A stretch of 64,000 nt of DNA from JANMZO01 sp963763135 (GTDB lineage Bacteria > Actinomycetota > Acidimicrobiia > Acidimicrobiales > JANYDT01): NCBI GenBank assembly GCA_963763135.1, contig CAVXNJ010000009.1, positions 810,370 through 874,369 on the forward strand, read 5' to 3'. The notes beneath the pieces are model-generated. The model saw only the letters and a program-made list of their open reading frames with translations. It made no database searches and was not told the origin of the DNA. This document shows positions 41,437 through 50,347 of this stretch, in pieces. The position numbers were made by a program, and so were the translations under genes. Each line of letters opens with the position of its first letter. Position 1 is the stretch's first letter.

Positions 41437-43401
41437 ATGACCGTGGCGATGCCCTCCCGATCGCTCACAAGTTCGTCGGTGGATCGACGCACGATGACTG
41501 TGGTTGGAGCGGTGGTTCTGCTCGTCGTGCTGTTCGTCGGACGAAACATGGGCAAGGAGGTACCGACCTGGCTCGACGCACACGTGTTGCGATGGGTGGA
41601 TGACCGGTACCAGTGGATCGTGATTCACCGTGAGACGTTTTGGCTGTTCAAGTTCGTCTTCTCGCCGATCTCGCACGCACTCGACTCCATGTGCGACTTT
41701 GTGCTTTGGCTGCTACGGGCCCTGCGGTGGCCGGGGGTTCTTGCCGCCGCCGGCCTGATCGGGCTGCGAACGTCGGGTATCGGCGCCGCCGTGGCCGGTA
41801 TCGCGTCCTTCGCGTGCGTCGGCCTGCTCGGGCACTGGGACCCGACGATGATCAGCCTGTCCCTGATGATCGTCTCGGTTTTCGTCGCCCTGTTGATCGG
41901 GATCCCTCTCGGAATCTGGGCAGGACGGTCCGACACCGCGAATGCGGCACTGCGCACGGTCCTCGACGCGGCACAGGTCATGCCGACATACGTGTATCTC
42001 CTCCCGGCCGCGGTGCTCTTCGGCATCCGCAATCCCTCAGCGGTTGTGGCCACGGTGGTGTTCGCCGTTCCTCCTGCGGTTCGACTCACCAGCCTCGGGA
42101 TCCGGTCGGTTCCGGTCGTGATGAACGAGGTCGGACGATCGTTCGGGTCGAATTCGCGACAGATGCTCACCAAGGTCCAACTGCCGATGGCGCGCCGCAC
42201 GATTCTGCTCGGGCTCAACCAGGTGATCATGATGGCCTTCGGTGTCGTGGTGATCGCTTCGCTGGTCGGTACCGGTGGCGTTGGCGGAGAAGTGCTTTCC
42301 GGCCTGCAGAAGGTCAACGTCGGGCAGGCGTTCTCGGCCGGCATGGCCATCGTGTTTGCCGCGATCGGATTGGATCGGATCTCGACCGGCGAACGGAACC
42401 TCAGGAAGCGCCGGTTCGTGCCGAAGGCGCCCGCGATGCCATGGAATGACAAGCCCCTGATGGCCCTCGCCGCAGGCGCGGCGACGGTCGCCGTCATCGC
42501 GAAATTTGCCGAGTTGTTGGATGTGCGAGATCTACCCCGGTGGGACAAACTCAACGTCGAGAGGTGGATGAACGACGCGGCGAATTGGGCGAATCAGCAT
42601 CTGCGAAAAGGTGTTCCGCTGATAGGCGGAACCGCAACGGTCAGTGACTGGCTGGTGATCCACGTCCTCACACCCGCTCGCGACATTCTGCAGCACCTCC
42701 CGTGGTGGGCCGTGATCGCCGTCTTCGCCGCCATCGCGCTGGCCAGCGGGGGACCGCGGGTCGCAGCAATCGTCACCGCGTGCTTCATCGTGATCGCCGC
42801 GTTGCGGGTGTGGGACCTGGCCATGGACACGCTCAGCCAGGTTCTCGTTGCCGTTCTCTTAAGTGCACTTATTGCGTTGCCGATCGGCATTGCCGCCGGT
42901 CGCTCCGACAACCTAAACAAAGCCCTTCGGCCCCTCCTCGACGTCGCGCAGGTACTTCCTCCATTTGTGTACCTGGTCCCTGTGATTTTTCTCTTCAATG
43001 TCGGTCGGGTTCCCGGCGTCATCGCCTCGGTGATCTACGCCGTTCCGCCCGGAATCCGGTTGGTGAGCCACGGACTCCGACAGGTCCCGATGTCAGCCCG
43101 AGAATCGGCTATCTCGTTCGGTGCGACTCCGATGCAGGAGCTGCGGAAGGTCCAACTCCCCTTGGCCGTCCGCTCGATCATGCTCGGCCTCAACCAGGTG
43201 ATCATGATGGTGCTGGCCATGGTCATCGTTGCCGCGCTGATCGGTGCCGGGGCATTGGGCCTCGAGACGGTGTACGGCCTCACGAAGTCCGAAATCGGGC
43301 GAGGGGTCGCTGGCGGGGTCGCAATCGTGGCGTTGGCTATTGTTCTGGATCGGATCACCCAAGCCTGGGGGGACCGCGCGGTCGCTGCGCCAACGCAGTA
43401 A
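41437..43401 (+). CDS. proW: Glycine betaine-type ABC permease, two permease domains fused
   Basis: A 654-residue membrane protein, about twice the length of a usual ProW. Each half carries its own ATPase-contact (EAA) loop: KVQLPMARRTILLGLNQVIM near residue 245 and KVQLPLAVRSIMLGLNQVIM near 570. Both halves also share IGIPLGIWAGRSD / LPIGIAAGRSDN segments. It looks like an internal duplication that puts the usual permease dimer in one chain. It follows proV by 5 bases and precedes the binding protein by 25 bases. Confidence 0.88.
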   Translation: MTVAMPSRSLTSSSVDRRTMTVVGAVVLLVVLFVGRNMGKEVPTWLDAHVLRWVDDRYQWIVIHRETFWLFKFVFSPISHALDSMCDFVLWLLRALRWPGVLAAAGLIGLRTSGIGAAVAGIASFACVGLLGHWDPTMISLSLMIVSVFVALLIGIPLGIWAGRSDTANAALRTVLDAAQVMPTYVYLLPAAVLFGIRNPSAVVATVVFAVPPAVRLTSLGIRSVPVVMNEVGRSFGSNSRQMLTKVQLPMARRTILLGLNQVIMMAFGVVVIASLVGTGGVGGEVLSGLQKVNVGQAFSAGMAIVFAAIGLDRISTGERNLRKRRFVPKAPAMPWNDKPLMALAAGAATVAVIAKFAELLDVRDLPRWDKLNVERWMNDAANWANQHLRKGVPLIGGTATVSDWLVIHVLTPARDILQHLPWWAVIAVFAAIALASGGPRVAAIVTACFIVIAALRVWDLAMDTLSQVLVAVLLSALIALPIGIAAGRSDNLNKALRPLLDVAQVLPPFVYLVPVIFLFNVGRVPGVIASVIYAVPPGIRLVSHGLRQVPMSARESAISFGATPMQELRKVQLPLAVRSIMLGLNQVIMMVLAMVIVAALIGAGALGLETVYGLTKSEIGRGVAGGVAIVALAIVLDRITQAWGDRAVAAPTQ

Positions 43402-43426
43402 CCACCTGAATCTGTAGGGGAGAAGA

Positions 43427-44533
43427 ATGCTCAAACGAACCAAAACCGGCCGCCTAGCAGCCGGACTCATGTTGGCGGCGCTCGTGCTCGGGGCGTGCAG
43501 CTCCGACGGCGACTCCGATACCACCGCGGCCTCGGCCGAAACAACCGCTGCAAGCGCCGAAACCACGGCCGCAGATGCCTCAGTTGTCGACACCGCCTCA
43601 CCGAGCGAAACGGTTGCAGCGACAGAAGCCGCTGCAACCGACACCACTGCAGCCGCTGCGCCGACCGAAGCCGGTGCCGGGATCAAGTTGGCCGTGAACC
43701 CGTGGACGGGTTCTGCGGTGAACGCGAACGTGGCGAAGGTGGCGCTTGAGGCAATGGGAACCCCGGTGGAACTCGTCGATATCGACGAGAACGCGACCTG
43801 GGCTGGTCTCGATGCCGGCGACCTCGACGCCGTACTCGAAGTATGGCCGTCTGGTCACGCCAAGGATTTCGAAACGTACATCACCGGGAAGAAGAGCGTT
43901 GTGGAGCTCGGAAAGCTCGGGCCGCAGGCGCGGATCGGCTGGTACGTGCCGCAGTTCGTTCTCGACGAGAACCCGTCGCTCGCAACCTGGGAAGGTCTCA
44001 AGGATGCAACGCTCGCCAAGAAGTTCGCGACCGCCGAGTCGGGTGACCTCGGACAGTTCCTCATGGGCGACCCGAGCTATGTCAGCTACGACGAGCAGAT
44101 CATCAAGAATCTGAACCTGCCGTTGAAGTACATCGTCGCCGGTTCGGAAGCTGCACTGATCACCGCGATTCAACAAGCCGAGGCCGACAAGAAGCCGTTG
44201 CTGCTCCAGTTCTGGCAGCCGCACTGGTTGCAGTCGAAGGTCAAGCTGGCTCGCATTCCGCTGCCCGAACCTACCGCAGAGTGTGCCGCGTCCGCTGCAG
44301 CGAAAGATGGTAAGTACGCATGCGATTATCCGGTCGATGAGCTTTACAAGGCCGCTTCGGCCAAGTTGGAAGCCAAGAACGCCATGGCGTTCGCCTTCCT
44401 CCAGAAGTTCCAGCTGACCACGGATCAGCAGAACGAGATTGCTGCGATGATCGACTCCGACAAGATGGATCCGGGTGCGGCAGCCAAACAATGGGTCGAC
44501 GCGAATCCCGACGTCGTCAAGGGCTGGATGTAA
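43427..44533 (+). CDS. proX: Glycine betaine/choline-type substrate-binding lipoprotein
   Basis: A 368-residue lipoprotein. The lipobox LGAC puts the lipid-modified Cys at residue 24, followed by an Ala/Thr/Glu/Ser-rich tether (about 25-85) and an OpuAC domain. Aromatic-rich segments AVNPWTGSAVNANVAK, EVWPSGHAKDFETYI, IGWYVPQF and LLQFWQPHWL supply the Trp/Tyr cage typical for quaternary amines. A GGGGAGAAG ribosome site precedes the ATG. A strong terminator follows the stop, closing the proVWX operon. Confidence 0.9.
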   Translation: MLKRTKTGRLAAGLMLAALVLGACSSDGDSDTTAASAETTAASAETTAADASVVDTASPSETVAATEAAATDTTAAAAPTEAGAGIKLAVNPWTGSAVNANVAKVALEAMGTPVELVDIDENATWAGLDAGDLDAVLEVWPSGHAKDFETYITGKKSVVELGKLGPQARIGWYVPQFVLDENPSLATWEGLKDATLAKKFATAESGDLGQFLMGDPSYVSYDEQIIKNLNLPLKYIVAGSEAALITAIQQAEADKKPLLLQFWQPHWLQSKVKLARIPLPEPTAECAASAAAKDGKYACDYPVDELYKAASAKLEAKNAMAFAFLQKFQLTTDQQNEIAAMIDSDKMDPGAAAKQWVDANPDVVKGWM

Positions 44534-44554
44534 CAACCCCGCAAGTCCTGAACC

Positions 44555-44602
44555 GAAGGCGCTTTCCGGGCGGATCCGTCCGGAAAGCGCCTTCTTCGTT
44601 TT
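44555..44602 (+). terminator. Rho-independent terminator after proX
   Basis: A perfect 15-bp inverted repeat (GAAGGCGCTTTCCGG / CCGGAAAGCGCCTTC) with a 10-base loop and a following TTCGTTTT. It starts 22 bases after the proX stop and closes the importer operon. Confidence 0.9.
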
Positions 44603-44634
44603 GACGCCATCAAACGCAGAAGAGACGTGAGCCG

Positions 44635-45339
44635 ATGTCAACACCGCCGGGTCCAACGGAGACCATCGTAATTTCCAGCCGCAGCGAACTCATCAGCCGT
44701 GCGCGTTCGCTGGCCGGCACTTCGGAGCGGGTGATTCTGGCCATCGTCGGAGCCCCGGGATCGGGAAAATCGACAGTAACGGAAATGCTGCTTCAGGTGC
44801 TGCAGGATGACCCACCGGACGGCTGCAGCCGTGAGTGGGTCGCACACCTACCGATGGACGGCTTTCATCTGGCTGACGTTCAACTCGACCGGCTCGGTCG
44901 GCGGGATCGCAAGGGTGCGTCTGACACGTTTGACGCAGCCGGATACGTGGCGACACTCCGCCGACTCGCGGAGCGGACCGACGACCCGGTGTATGTGCCG
45001 GGCTTTGAACGCGAGTTGGAACAACCGATTGCTGCGAGTATCGCGGTTCCCGTCGAATCGCGGCTCATTCTCACGGAAGGGCTCTATCTGCTTCACGACG
45101 AGGACGACTGGCGACGGGCGGCCGCCTACTTCGTCGAGAGTTGGTTCTGCACGGTCGATCGCGACCTGCGAATGCAGCGGCTCGTCGACCGCCATGTCAG
45201 GTTCGGAAAGACTCCCGATGAAGCCACCAGTTGGGTGATGAATGTCGATGAGCCCAACGCTCAGATAGTTGAACGCAGTAAGTCGCGGGCGACGCGGCTG
45301 ATCGACTTGAACGGAATGATCCTGACAAATCGTTCATAG
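44635..45339 (+). CDS. Nucleoside/nucleotide kinase family protein (uridine kinase-like P-loop)
   Basis: A 234-residue P-loop kinase. Walker A is GAPGSGKST near 41-49, then LPMDGFHLADVQLD (the PMDGFH motif of uridine kinase/pantothenate kinase relatives), VYVPGFERELEQP and LILTEGLYLL. It matches the PRK09270-type group that includes a fructose-transport-linked kinase, whose substrates are poorly known. The ATG at 44635 follows the proX terminator, so it has its own promoter or reads through. The next gene is 27 bases after its stop. Confidence 0.8.
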   Translation: MSTPPGPTETIVISSRSELISRARSLAGTSERVILAIVGAPGSGKSTVTEMLLQVLQDDPPDGCSREWVAHLPMDGFHLADVQLDRLGRRDRKGASDTFDAAGYVATLRRLAERTDDPVYVPGFERELEQPIAASIAVPVESRLILTEGLYLLHDEDDWRRAAAYFVESWFCTVDRDLRMQRLVDRHVRFGKTPDEATSWVMNVDEPNAQIVERSKSRATRLIDLNGMILTNRS

Positions 45340-45366
45340 CGGCTCGATTGTTGAAATGATGGGTCG

Positions 45367-46026
45367 ATGAACGAACCATACGACGTCGAATTCTTCTGGG
45401 ACCCGATCTGCCCATGGGCGTGGATAACGTCGCGTTGGGTGCAAGAAGTGGCAACACAGCGCAATCTCCGGGTCGATTGGCGATTCATCGCCCTGCGCTT
45501 GCTCAACGCGCACCGCGACTACGAGAAGGACTTTCCGGCCGGCTACCCGGCGATTCACGGAACCGGGCTCAAGTTGCTCCGGGTTGCCGCGGCGGTTCGG
45601 GAGGACGAAGGTCATGACCGGATGGGAGCGCTGTACACCCAGTTCGGTGGCGATATCCACGTGCGCGGCCGACGCGACGAACTGATCAACAACTTCGATG
45701 CGGGTTTTCCCGACTACCTGCGATCGGTCGGAATCGACGAGAAGTACATGGCTGCGGCGAACGATTCCGGTCTCGACTCGATCCTTCAAGCGGAGACCGA
45801 TGAAGCACTCAGCCGCACCGGCAAAGACGTAGGTACACCTATCATCTCGTTCTCGCGGAACGGCGAACAGTATTCCTTCTTCGGCCCGGTCATCAGTCGG
45901 GTGCCACGCGGCGAGGAAGCTCTTCGCCTCTGGGATGCCGTGTGGGAAATTGCCACCTTCCCAGGAATGGCCGAGCTGAAGCGCTCCCTTCGGGAACGTC
46001 CCCAGCTCGCCGACAGCCTCGACTGA
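45367..46026 (+). CDS. DsbA-family oxidoreductase, Rv2466c-like (mycothiol-linked)
   Basis: A 219-residue thioredoxin-fold protein of the DsbA/2-hydroxychromene-2-carboxylate isomerase type. FFWDPICPWAWITSRWV near the start is the signature of the mycobacterial Rv2466c group; the active site here is CPWA with a single Cys at 15, not CPWC, so the reaction would differ from a dithiol mechanism. GTPIISFSRNGEQYSFFGPVI holds the cis-Pro region. Known relatives use mycothiol, which fits an actinobacterial host. It converges on the metallo-beta-lactamase gene 22 bases away. Confidence 0.82.
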   Translation: MNEPYDVEFFWDPICPWAWITSRWVQEVATQRNLRVDWRFIALRLLNAHRDYEKDFPAGYPAIHGTGLKLLRVAAAVREDEGHDRMGALYTQFGGDIHVRGRRDELINNFDAGFPDYLRSVGIDEKYMAAANDSGLDSILQAETDEALSRTGKDVGTPIISFSRNGEQYSFFGPVISRVPRGEEALRLWDAVWEIATFPGMAELKRSLRERPQLADSLD

Positions 46027-46047
46027 CTCCGGCCGCCAGCGCCGCCG

Positions 46048-47037
46048 CTACACGCGGCAGCGAAGCGGCTTGCCGCCGTTGAATTTGATCATGTCACCGA
46101 TCACGGTTACGAGGTCCATCACGGCGCCCGGCTCGCCGCCTCGGGCTTCGAACATCGCCCGGTGCAGGTTGCCGACCAGGCGCTCACCGTCGGAAAGGTG
46201 AGCGAACTCGCTGATGTCGGCGCTGCTAGCGGCTTCGAGCGGTGAAGCGTTTCCTGCCACGGCGTCGGCGGCGAGGTCCTGGACAAACGCGAAGTACCGG
46301 TCGAGGCCGTCAAGAATTCCGGGATCGCACACCGGACCATGACCGGGCACGATGGTCGTTGCATCGAATGACCGCAAACGTTGGATCGCCAGCCGTGAGC
46401 CCGAGACCGAGCCCATGACCACGAACGGCATTCCCTGATTGAACACCAGGTCCCCCGAAAACAGGACCCGTCGCTCCGGGATCCACACCACGGAGTCGTT
46501 CGTGGTGTGGGCCGAGCTTCCGATGTAGTGAACCTCGAGTTTGAGGTCGCCCGACCACACATCGACCCGGTCGGAGAACGTGACCATCGGCGGCGAAAGA
46601 TGGATCTCGCCCCAGTCGCGTGCTTCCCAGACGCCGGGGAAGTGCGAGATCCCACTTTGGATGACGAGCTCGCGGCACTTCTCGTGGCCGATGATGGTCG
46701 CCGGGTGGGTCAGGTAGTTGCCGTGGGTGTGGTCGCCATGATGGTGCGTGTTGATAAGCACACGTATGGGTGCGCTGGTGACCGACTTGACGGTATCGAG
46801 GAAGTTGCGTGTGCGGCGCTCGGTGGCACAGGTATCGACGGCGATCACACCGTCGGCCGCCACGATGAAACCGGTGTTGTTGATCCACCACGTGCCATCG
46901 GGCTGAATGTACGCATAGACCCCGTCGCTGACCTCTTCGAGGTGGGGTGGATCGATGGGTCCATCGTCGTGACCGTGACCGCCATGATCGTGCCCGCCGT
47001 GGGCGTGGTCATCGTCGTCGTGCAGGTGCGAACTCAT
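46048..47037 (-). CDS. MBL-fold metallohydrolase with His-rich N-terminus
   Basis: A 329-residue metallo-beta-lactamase-fold protein. INTHHHGDHTHG near the centre is the zinc-binding HxHxDH motif, and SSAHTTND, LFSGDLVF and VPGHGPVCD complete the metal ligands. The N-terminus is unusual: about 25 residues of Asp/His/Gly with eight or more His (HDDDDHAHGGHDHGGHGHDD), a likely metal-storage or delivery tract. I choose the ATG at 47037, since the open frame above it overlaps nothing conserved. The substrate is unknown; the fold serves thioesters, lactones and many others. Confidence 0.84.
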   Translation of the reverse strand: MSSHLHDDDDHAHGGHDHGGHGHDDGPIDPPHLEEVSDGVYAYIQPDGTWWINNTGFIVAADGVIAVDTCATERRTRNFLDTVKSVTSAPIRVLINTHHHGDHTHGNYLTHPATIIGHEKCRELVIQSGISHFPGVWEARDWGEIHLSPPMVTFSDRVDVWSGDLKLEVHYIGSSAHTTNDSVVWIPERRVLFSGDLVFNQGMPFVVMGSVSGSRLAIQRLRSFDATTIVPGHGPVCDPGILDGLDRYFAFVQDLAADAVAGNASPLEAASSADISEFAHLSDGERLVGNLHRAMFEARGGEPGAVMDLVTVIGDMIKFNGGKPLRCRV

Positions 47038-47157
47038 AGATGCTCCAATCGTGGTTCGACCGATTCGGTCGCGGAGGAAACTACCGCAAGGCGGCGCTTC
47101 GCGGCAGGACGGGTGCAGGAGTGGAGACTTCCTGTCGTGGCGCGTAGTGTTCCGCCC

Positions 47158-48126
47158 ATGCGCGCCCTTGTATGTACCGAAACTGGAGCACCGAACAACC
47201 TCATCATTGAGGACCGACCGACTCCGGACCCGGGACCCGGCCAGGTTCGGGTGGCGATCAAGGCCGCAGGAGCGAGCTTTGTCGACGCCCTTCAAGCTGC
47301 CGGCAAGTACCAATTCCCGCAAAAGGCGCCGTACACGCCGGGCGCTGAGTCGGCTGGTCTGGTCGAGGCCGTCGGGGACGGTGTTTCGGAGTGGAAGCCC
47401 GGTGACCGCGTGTTCGTCTCGGGGCAGGGCGCGTTTGCGACCCACATCATCGCCCGTTCGCAGCAACTCACCCGACTCCCGGATTCGGTTGACTTTGCTC
47501 GCGGAGCATCGTTTCTTCAGGTTTACGGGACGGCATGGTTTGCGTTCAAACACCGCACCACGATTCGTCCCGGTGAGGTTGTGCTCGTAACCGGCGCCGG
47601 AGGCGGTGTCGGTCTCGCGGCGATCGACGTGGCAACGTCCATGGGAGCGAAGGTGATCGCCGTTGCGTCATCCAAAGAGAAGCGTGACCTGGCCATAGCA
47701 GCGGGAGCGTTCGCGGCGATCGATCAAACGACCGAGGACGTAAAGACCCGCGCTCGCGAGTTGACCGACGGCCAGGGCATTGATGTGGTCTACGACGTTG
47801 TGGGTGGTGACGTCAGCGAACAGGCACTGCGCGCGCTCAAGTTCGATGGCCGATTCATCGTGATCGGCTTCACCGCCGGTATTCCACGTATTCCGCTCAA
47901 CCTGGTGCTGTTGAACAACCGGACGGTCGTGGGTGTTGAGTGGGGAGGTTGGATCGGCCGCAACGCGGAAGCCAACAAGGCCATGCTGGCCGACGTCCTC
48001 GCTGCTATCGCATCGGGCGAACTTCACCCGGTTGCCCCGTTCGAGCGGCCCCTTGACGAAGGCGCGCAGGTTCTCGACGAACTCATCTCCCGACGGGCCG
48101 TCGGCAAGATCGTGCTCATCCCGTAG
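47158..48126 (+). CDS. Zinc-independent NADPH:quinone oxidoreductase family protein
   Basis: A 322-residue medium-chain dehydrogenase/reductase. The N-terminal catalytic domain has no zinc-binding Cys cluster, and the nucleotide site is VLVTGAGGGVGLAAIDVA near residues 142-159, typical of quinone oxidoreductase and crotonyl-CoA reductase relatives. YTPGAESAGLVEAVGDGV and GDRVFVSGQGAFATH match the group. The ATG at 47158 follows the spacing of the conserved start (MRALVC). It is divergent from the MBL-fold gene and 60 bases upstream of the aldolase-like gene on the same strand. Confidence 0.87.
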   Translation: MRALVCTETGAPNNLIIEDRPTPDPGPGQVRVAIKAAGASFVDALQAAGKYQFPQKAPYTPGAESAGLVEAVGDGVSEWKPGDRVFVSGQGAFATHIIARSQQLTRLPDSVDFARGASFLQVYGTAWFAFKHRTTIRPGEVVLVTGAGGGVGLAAIDVATSMGAKVIAVASSKEKRDLAIAAGAFAAIDQTTEDVKTRARELTDGQGIDVVYDVVGGDVSEQALRALKFDGRFIVIGFTAGIPRIPLNLVLLNNRTVVGVEWGGWIGRNAEANKAMLADVLAAIASGELHPVAPFERPLDEGAQVLDELISRRAVGKIVLIP

Positions 48127-48186
48127 CCGCGGTAGCTGTGGCGGCCCGGTGACTCGTGCCCCGTGGCGCGGCGCGTACAATGCGAC

Positions 48187-48954
48187 ATGGGAAACGTTGC
48201 GCACGAAGAGTTTGGACCCCTCAGTAGCGAGCCGGTGTTTGACACCCCCGAGCAGGAGCGGGCCCACCGCAAACGCCAGGTCGCACTCGCCTATCGGGTG
48301 TTCGGTGCCCAGCGATGGGGGAGCGTCGGAGACGGGCATATTTCAGCTCGGGACCCCGAGCGGCTCGACCACTTCTGGCTCGGACCGTACGGAGTTCCGT
48401 TTACGCAGATGACGATCGAGGACCTGGTGCTCGTCGGGCCCGATGGGCGGGTCGCCGAAGGTAAGCGGGGGATCAACGCCGCGGCGTACAACATCCACTG
48501 GCCGGTGCACGAAGCGCGCCCCGACATCGTGAGTGCCGCCCACACGCACACCCCGTACGGCACACCGTTTTCTGCCCTGGGAGTGAAACTGCTGCCGATC
48601 ACGCAGGAATCGACAGCGTTCTTCGAAGACCACGAAATCTTCGCCGACGAGGAAGTCGATGTTCTCACCGTCGACGGTGGAAAGCGCATCGCGGATGCGA
48701 TCGGCCCGGCCAAGGCCGGCGTCCTGCGCAACCACGGCCTACTGACTGTTGGAGCGACGGTCGCCGAGGCCGTAGGTTGGTTTGTGCTCATGGAACGTTG
48801 CGCTGAAGCTCACATGAAAGCCCCTGGAGCGGTGCCCATCAGCGCCGAGGGTGCCCGGGTCGCCAAACGGTCAACCGGTGTGCCGGCGGCGGGATGGCAT
48901 ACGTTCCAGTGGCTGGTCCGTACGCTCGTTCCTGATCCCTCCGTCGTCGGGTGA
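48187..48954 (+). CDS. Class II aldolase/adducin family protein
   Basis: A 255-residue protein of the class II aldolase fold. The zinc-binding pair is in AAHTHTPYGTPF (HTH), with a further His in GVLRNHGLLTVG and a conserved Glu region near AVGWFVLMERCAE. Such enzymes cleave sugar phosphates or act as epimerases or decarboxylases; many stand-alone actinobacterial members have no known substrate. The ATG at 48187 is preferred to an upstream start. It converges with the enolase-superfamily gene, and a perfect palindrome lies between the two stops. Confidence 0.84.
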   Translation: MGNVAHEEFGPLSSEPVFDTPEQERAHRKRQVALAYRVFGAQRWGSVGDGHISARDPERLDHFWLGPYGVPFTQMTIEDLVLVGPDGRVAEGKRGINAAAYNIHWPVHEARPDIVSAAHTHTPYGTPFSALGVKLLPITQESTAFFEDHEIFADEEVDVLTVDGGKRIADAIGPAKAGVLRNHGLLTVGATVAEAVGWFVLMERCAEAHMKAPGAVPISAEGARVAKRSTGVPAAGWHTFQWLVRTLVPDPSVVG

Positions 48955-48961
48955 GTCCGGT

Positions 48962-48981
48962 CCCGCGGTGATCACCGCGGG
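48962..48981. terminator. Perfect 20-bp palindrome between convergent genes
   Basis: CCCGCGGTGATCACCGCGGG is a perfect palindrome 8 bases after the aldolase-like gene stop. There is no T-run and no loop in the DNA form. It may be a terminator hairpin for both converging genes or a protein-binding site; position favours termination. Confidence 0.5.
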
Positions 48982-49025
48982 CCGTCGTCGTGTTTTGCGG
49001 CCGAGTGTTTTGCGAACGACGCTGG

Positions 49026-50141
49026 TCAAGCTTTCCAGCTGAACAGCGGCATACCGAGCTTCGACAGGTCAACATCGATCCCCAGACCGGGGGTTTGGGG
49101 GGCCGCCCCGATGCCGTTGACGGATCGCGGCTGGTAACCCGCAATCTGGTTGTCGGTCCAGTCGTTCATGAACGACACGGCAAACAGCGCGTGCGGTGGG
49201 GTGCTCGCCCCGAGGTGGCTTACGGCCGCTGACATCAAGTCGCCACCCCAACTGTCTTCGATCGTGAGGCGGATGCCGAGGGCCACCGCGGTGTCACGCA
49301 TGAGCTTGGCCGGCGTGAGTCCGCCCACCCGGTTGAGCTTGAGATTGATCGCTTCCATCCCGCCGGCCTGGGCGGCTTCGACCAGATTGTTCACGTCGAC
49401 GATGACCTCGTCGAGGATCATCGGCAGGTTGGTGTTCTGGCGGACGAGCAGGCACTCCGCGAGCGTGGGGCACGGCTGTTCGAGATACAGCCGGTCGGTT
49501 CCTTCGAGGAGTCGAGCGGCGACGACCGCGTCCTGACGGCGCCACCCACCGTTGGCATCGGCGAGGATCGTGTCGCCTTCGTTCGTGGCCTCCACGACGC
49601 CGATGCAGCGTGCGGCATCCTGGCGCGGATCAGCCCCCACCTTGAGTTGGAATCGGCGGATGCCGCTCGCCCGTTGTTCAAGGACGAAATCGACCATCGA
49701 GAGCACGTCGCCCAGGGGCACCGCTTTGTACATGGGGAGGGAGTCGTTGACCCGGCCCCCCAGAAGGTCGACAACCGGGCGTCCGACCGCCTTTCCGAAG
49801 ACGTCCCAGCATGCGATGTCAATCGGGCTCTTCGCGTAGTTGTGACCCATGAGCGCTCCGTCCATCGCTGAACGGATGGCGGTGAGGTTGGTGGGGTCGA
49901 GACCGATAACCGCCGGGCCGAGCAGTTGAAGCGCAGCGAGCGCACCCTCGGCATGGGCGTTGAGATAGGTGCTTCCGAGAGGACAAGTTTCGCCGAAGCC
50001 GTCGATCCCGTCGTCGGTGATCAGCCGAACGACAGTGCTCGGAAGCGACGTGACAACGCGCCCGCCGGACATCACGTAATTTCCGTAGCGGTAACCAAGT
50101 GGGTACTGATAAACCTCGACCGATGCAATCTTCATGGTCAT
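49026..50141 (-). CDS. Enolase-superfamily enzyme, hydroxyproline betaine 2-epimerase / cis-3-hydroxyproline dehydratase group
   Basis: A 371-residue muconate-lactonising-type enzyme. Catalytic and metal residues are visible: K167 (FQLKVG), D195 (ADANGGW), E221 (LEQPC), D244 (LDEVIVD) and K268 (INLKLNRVGG). ETCPLGSTYL, NYAKSPIDIACWD and TIEDSWGGDLMSAAV follow closely the pattern I know from HpbD and cis-3-hydroxy-L-proline dehydratases. That group interconverts proline-betaine stereoisomers or dehydrates cis-3-hydroxyproline. The nearby betaine importer and demethylase genes favour a betaine substrate, but this is an inference. Either of two ATGs (50141, 50135) is possible. Confidence 0.82.
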   Translation of the reverse strand: MTMKIASVEVYQYPLGYRYGNYVMSGGRVVTSLPSTVVRLITDDGIDGFGETCPLGSTYLNAHAEGALAALQLLGPAVIGLDPTNLTAIRSAMDGALMGHNYAKSPIDIACWDVFGKAVGRPVVDLLGGRVNDSLPMYKAVPLGDVLSMVDFVLEQRASGIRRFQLKVGADPRQDAARCIGVVEATNEGDTILADANGGWRRQDAVVAARLLEGTDRLYLEQPCPTLAECLLVRQNTNLPMILDEVIVDVNNLVEAAQAGGMEAINLKLNRVGGLTPAKLMRDTAVALGIRLTIEDSWGGDLMSAAVSHLGASTPPHALFAVSFMNDWTDNQIAGYQPRSVNGIGAAPQTPGLGIDVDLSKLGMPLFSWKA

Positions 50142-50347
50142 GAATCTACGGCGAAAGACCCGGCGGCGCTGACATCGACGATGGTCCGACGGTGGCGACC
50201 AGGGGCTACGACGCTGAGGACCTGGGGGCTCCGACGATGACGTCCTCGTGGGCTCCGAGGATCCCTACGACTGCGGCGTGAGGGAAGGCATGCGACGCCG
50301 ACGCCGCTATGACGATCTCGTCGTTTTCGACCCTGTACTTTGGCGTC

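Noticed and set aside
46507..47157. N-terminal extension of the quinone oxidoreductase
   Set aside because: The frame is open upstream but is antisense to the MBL-fold gene; conserved sequence starts at the ATG at 47158.
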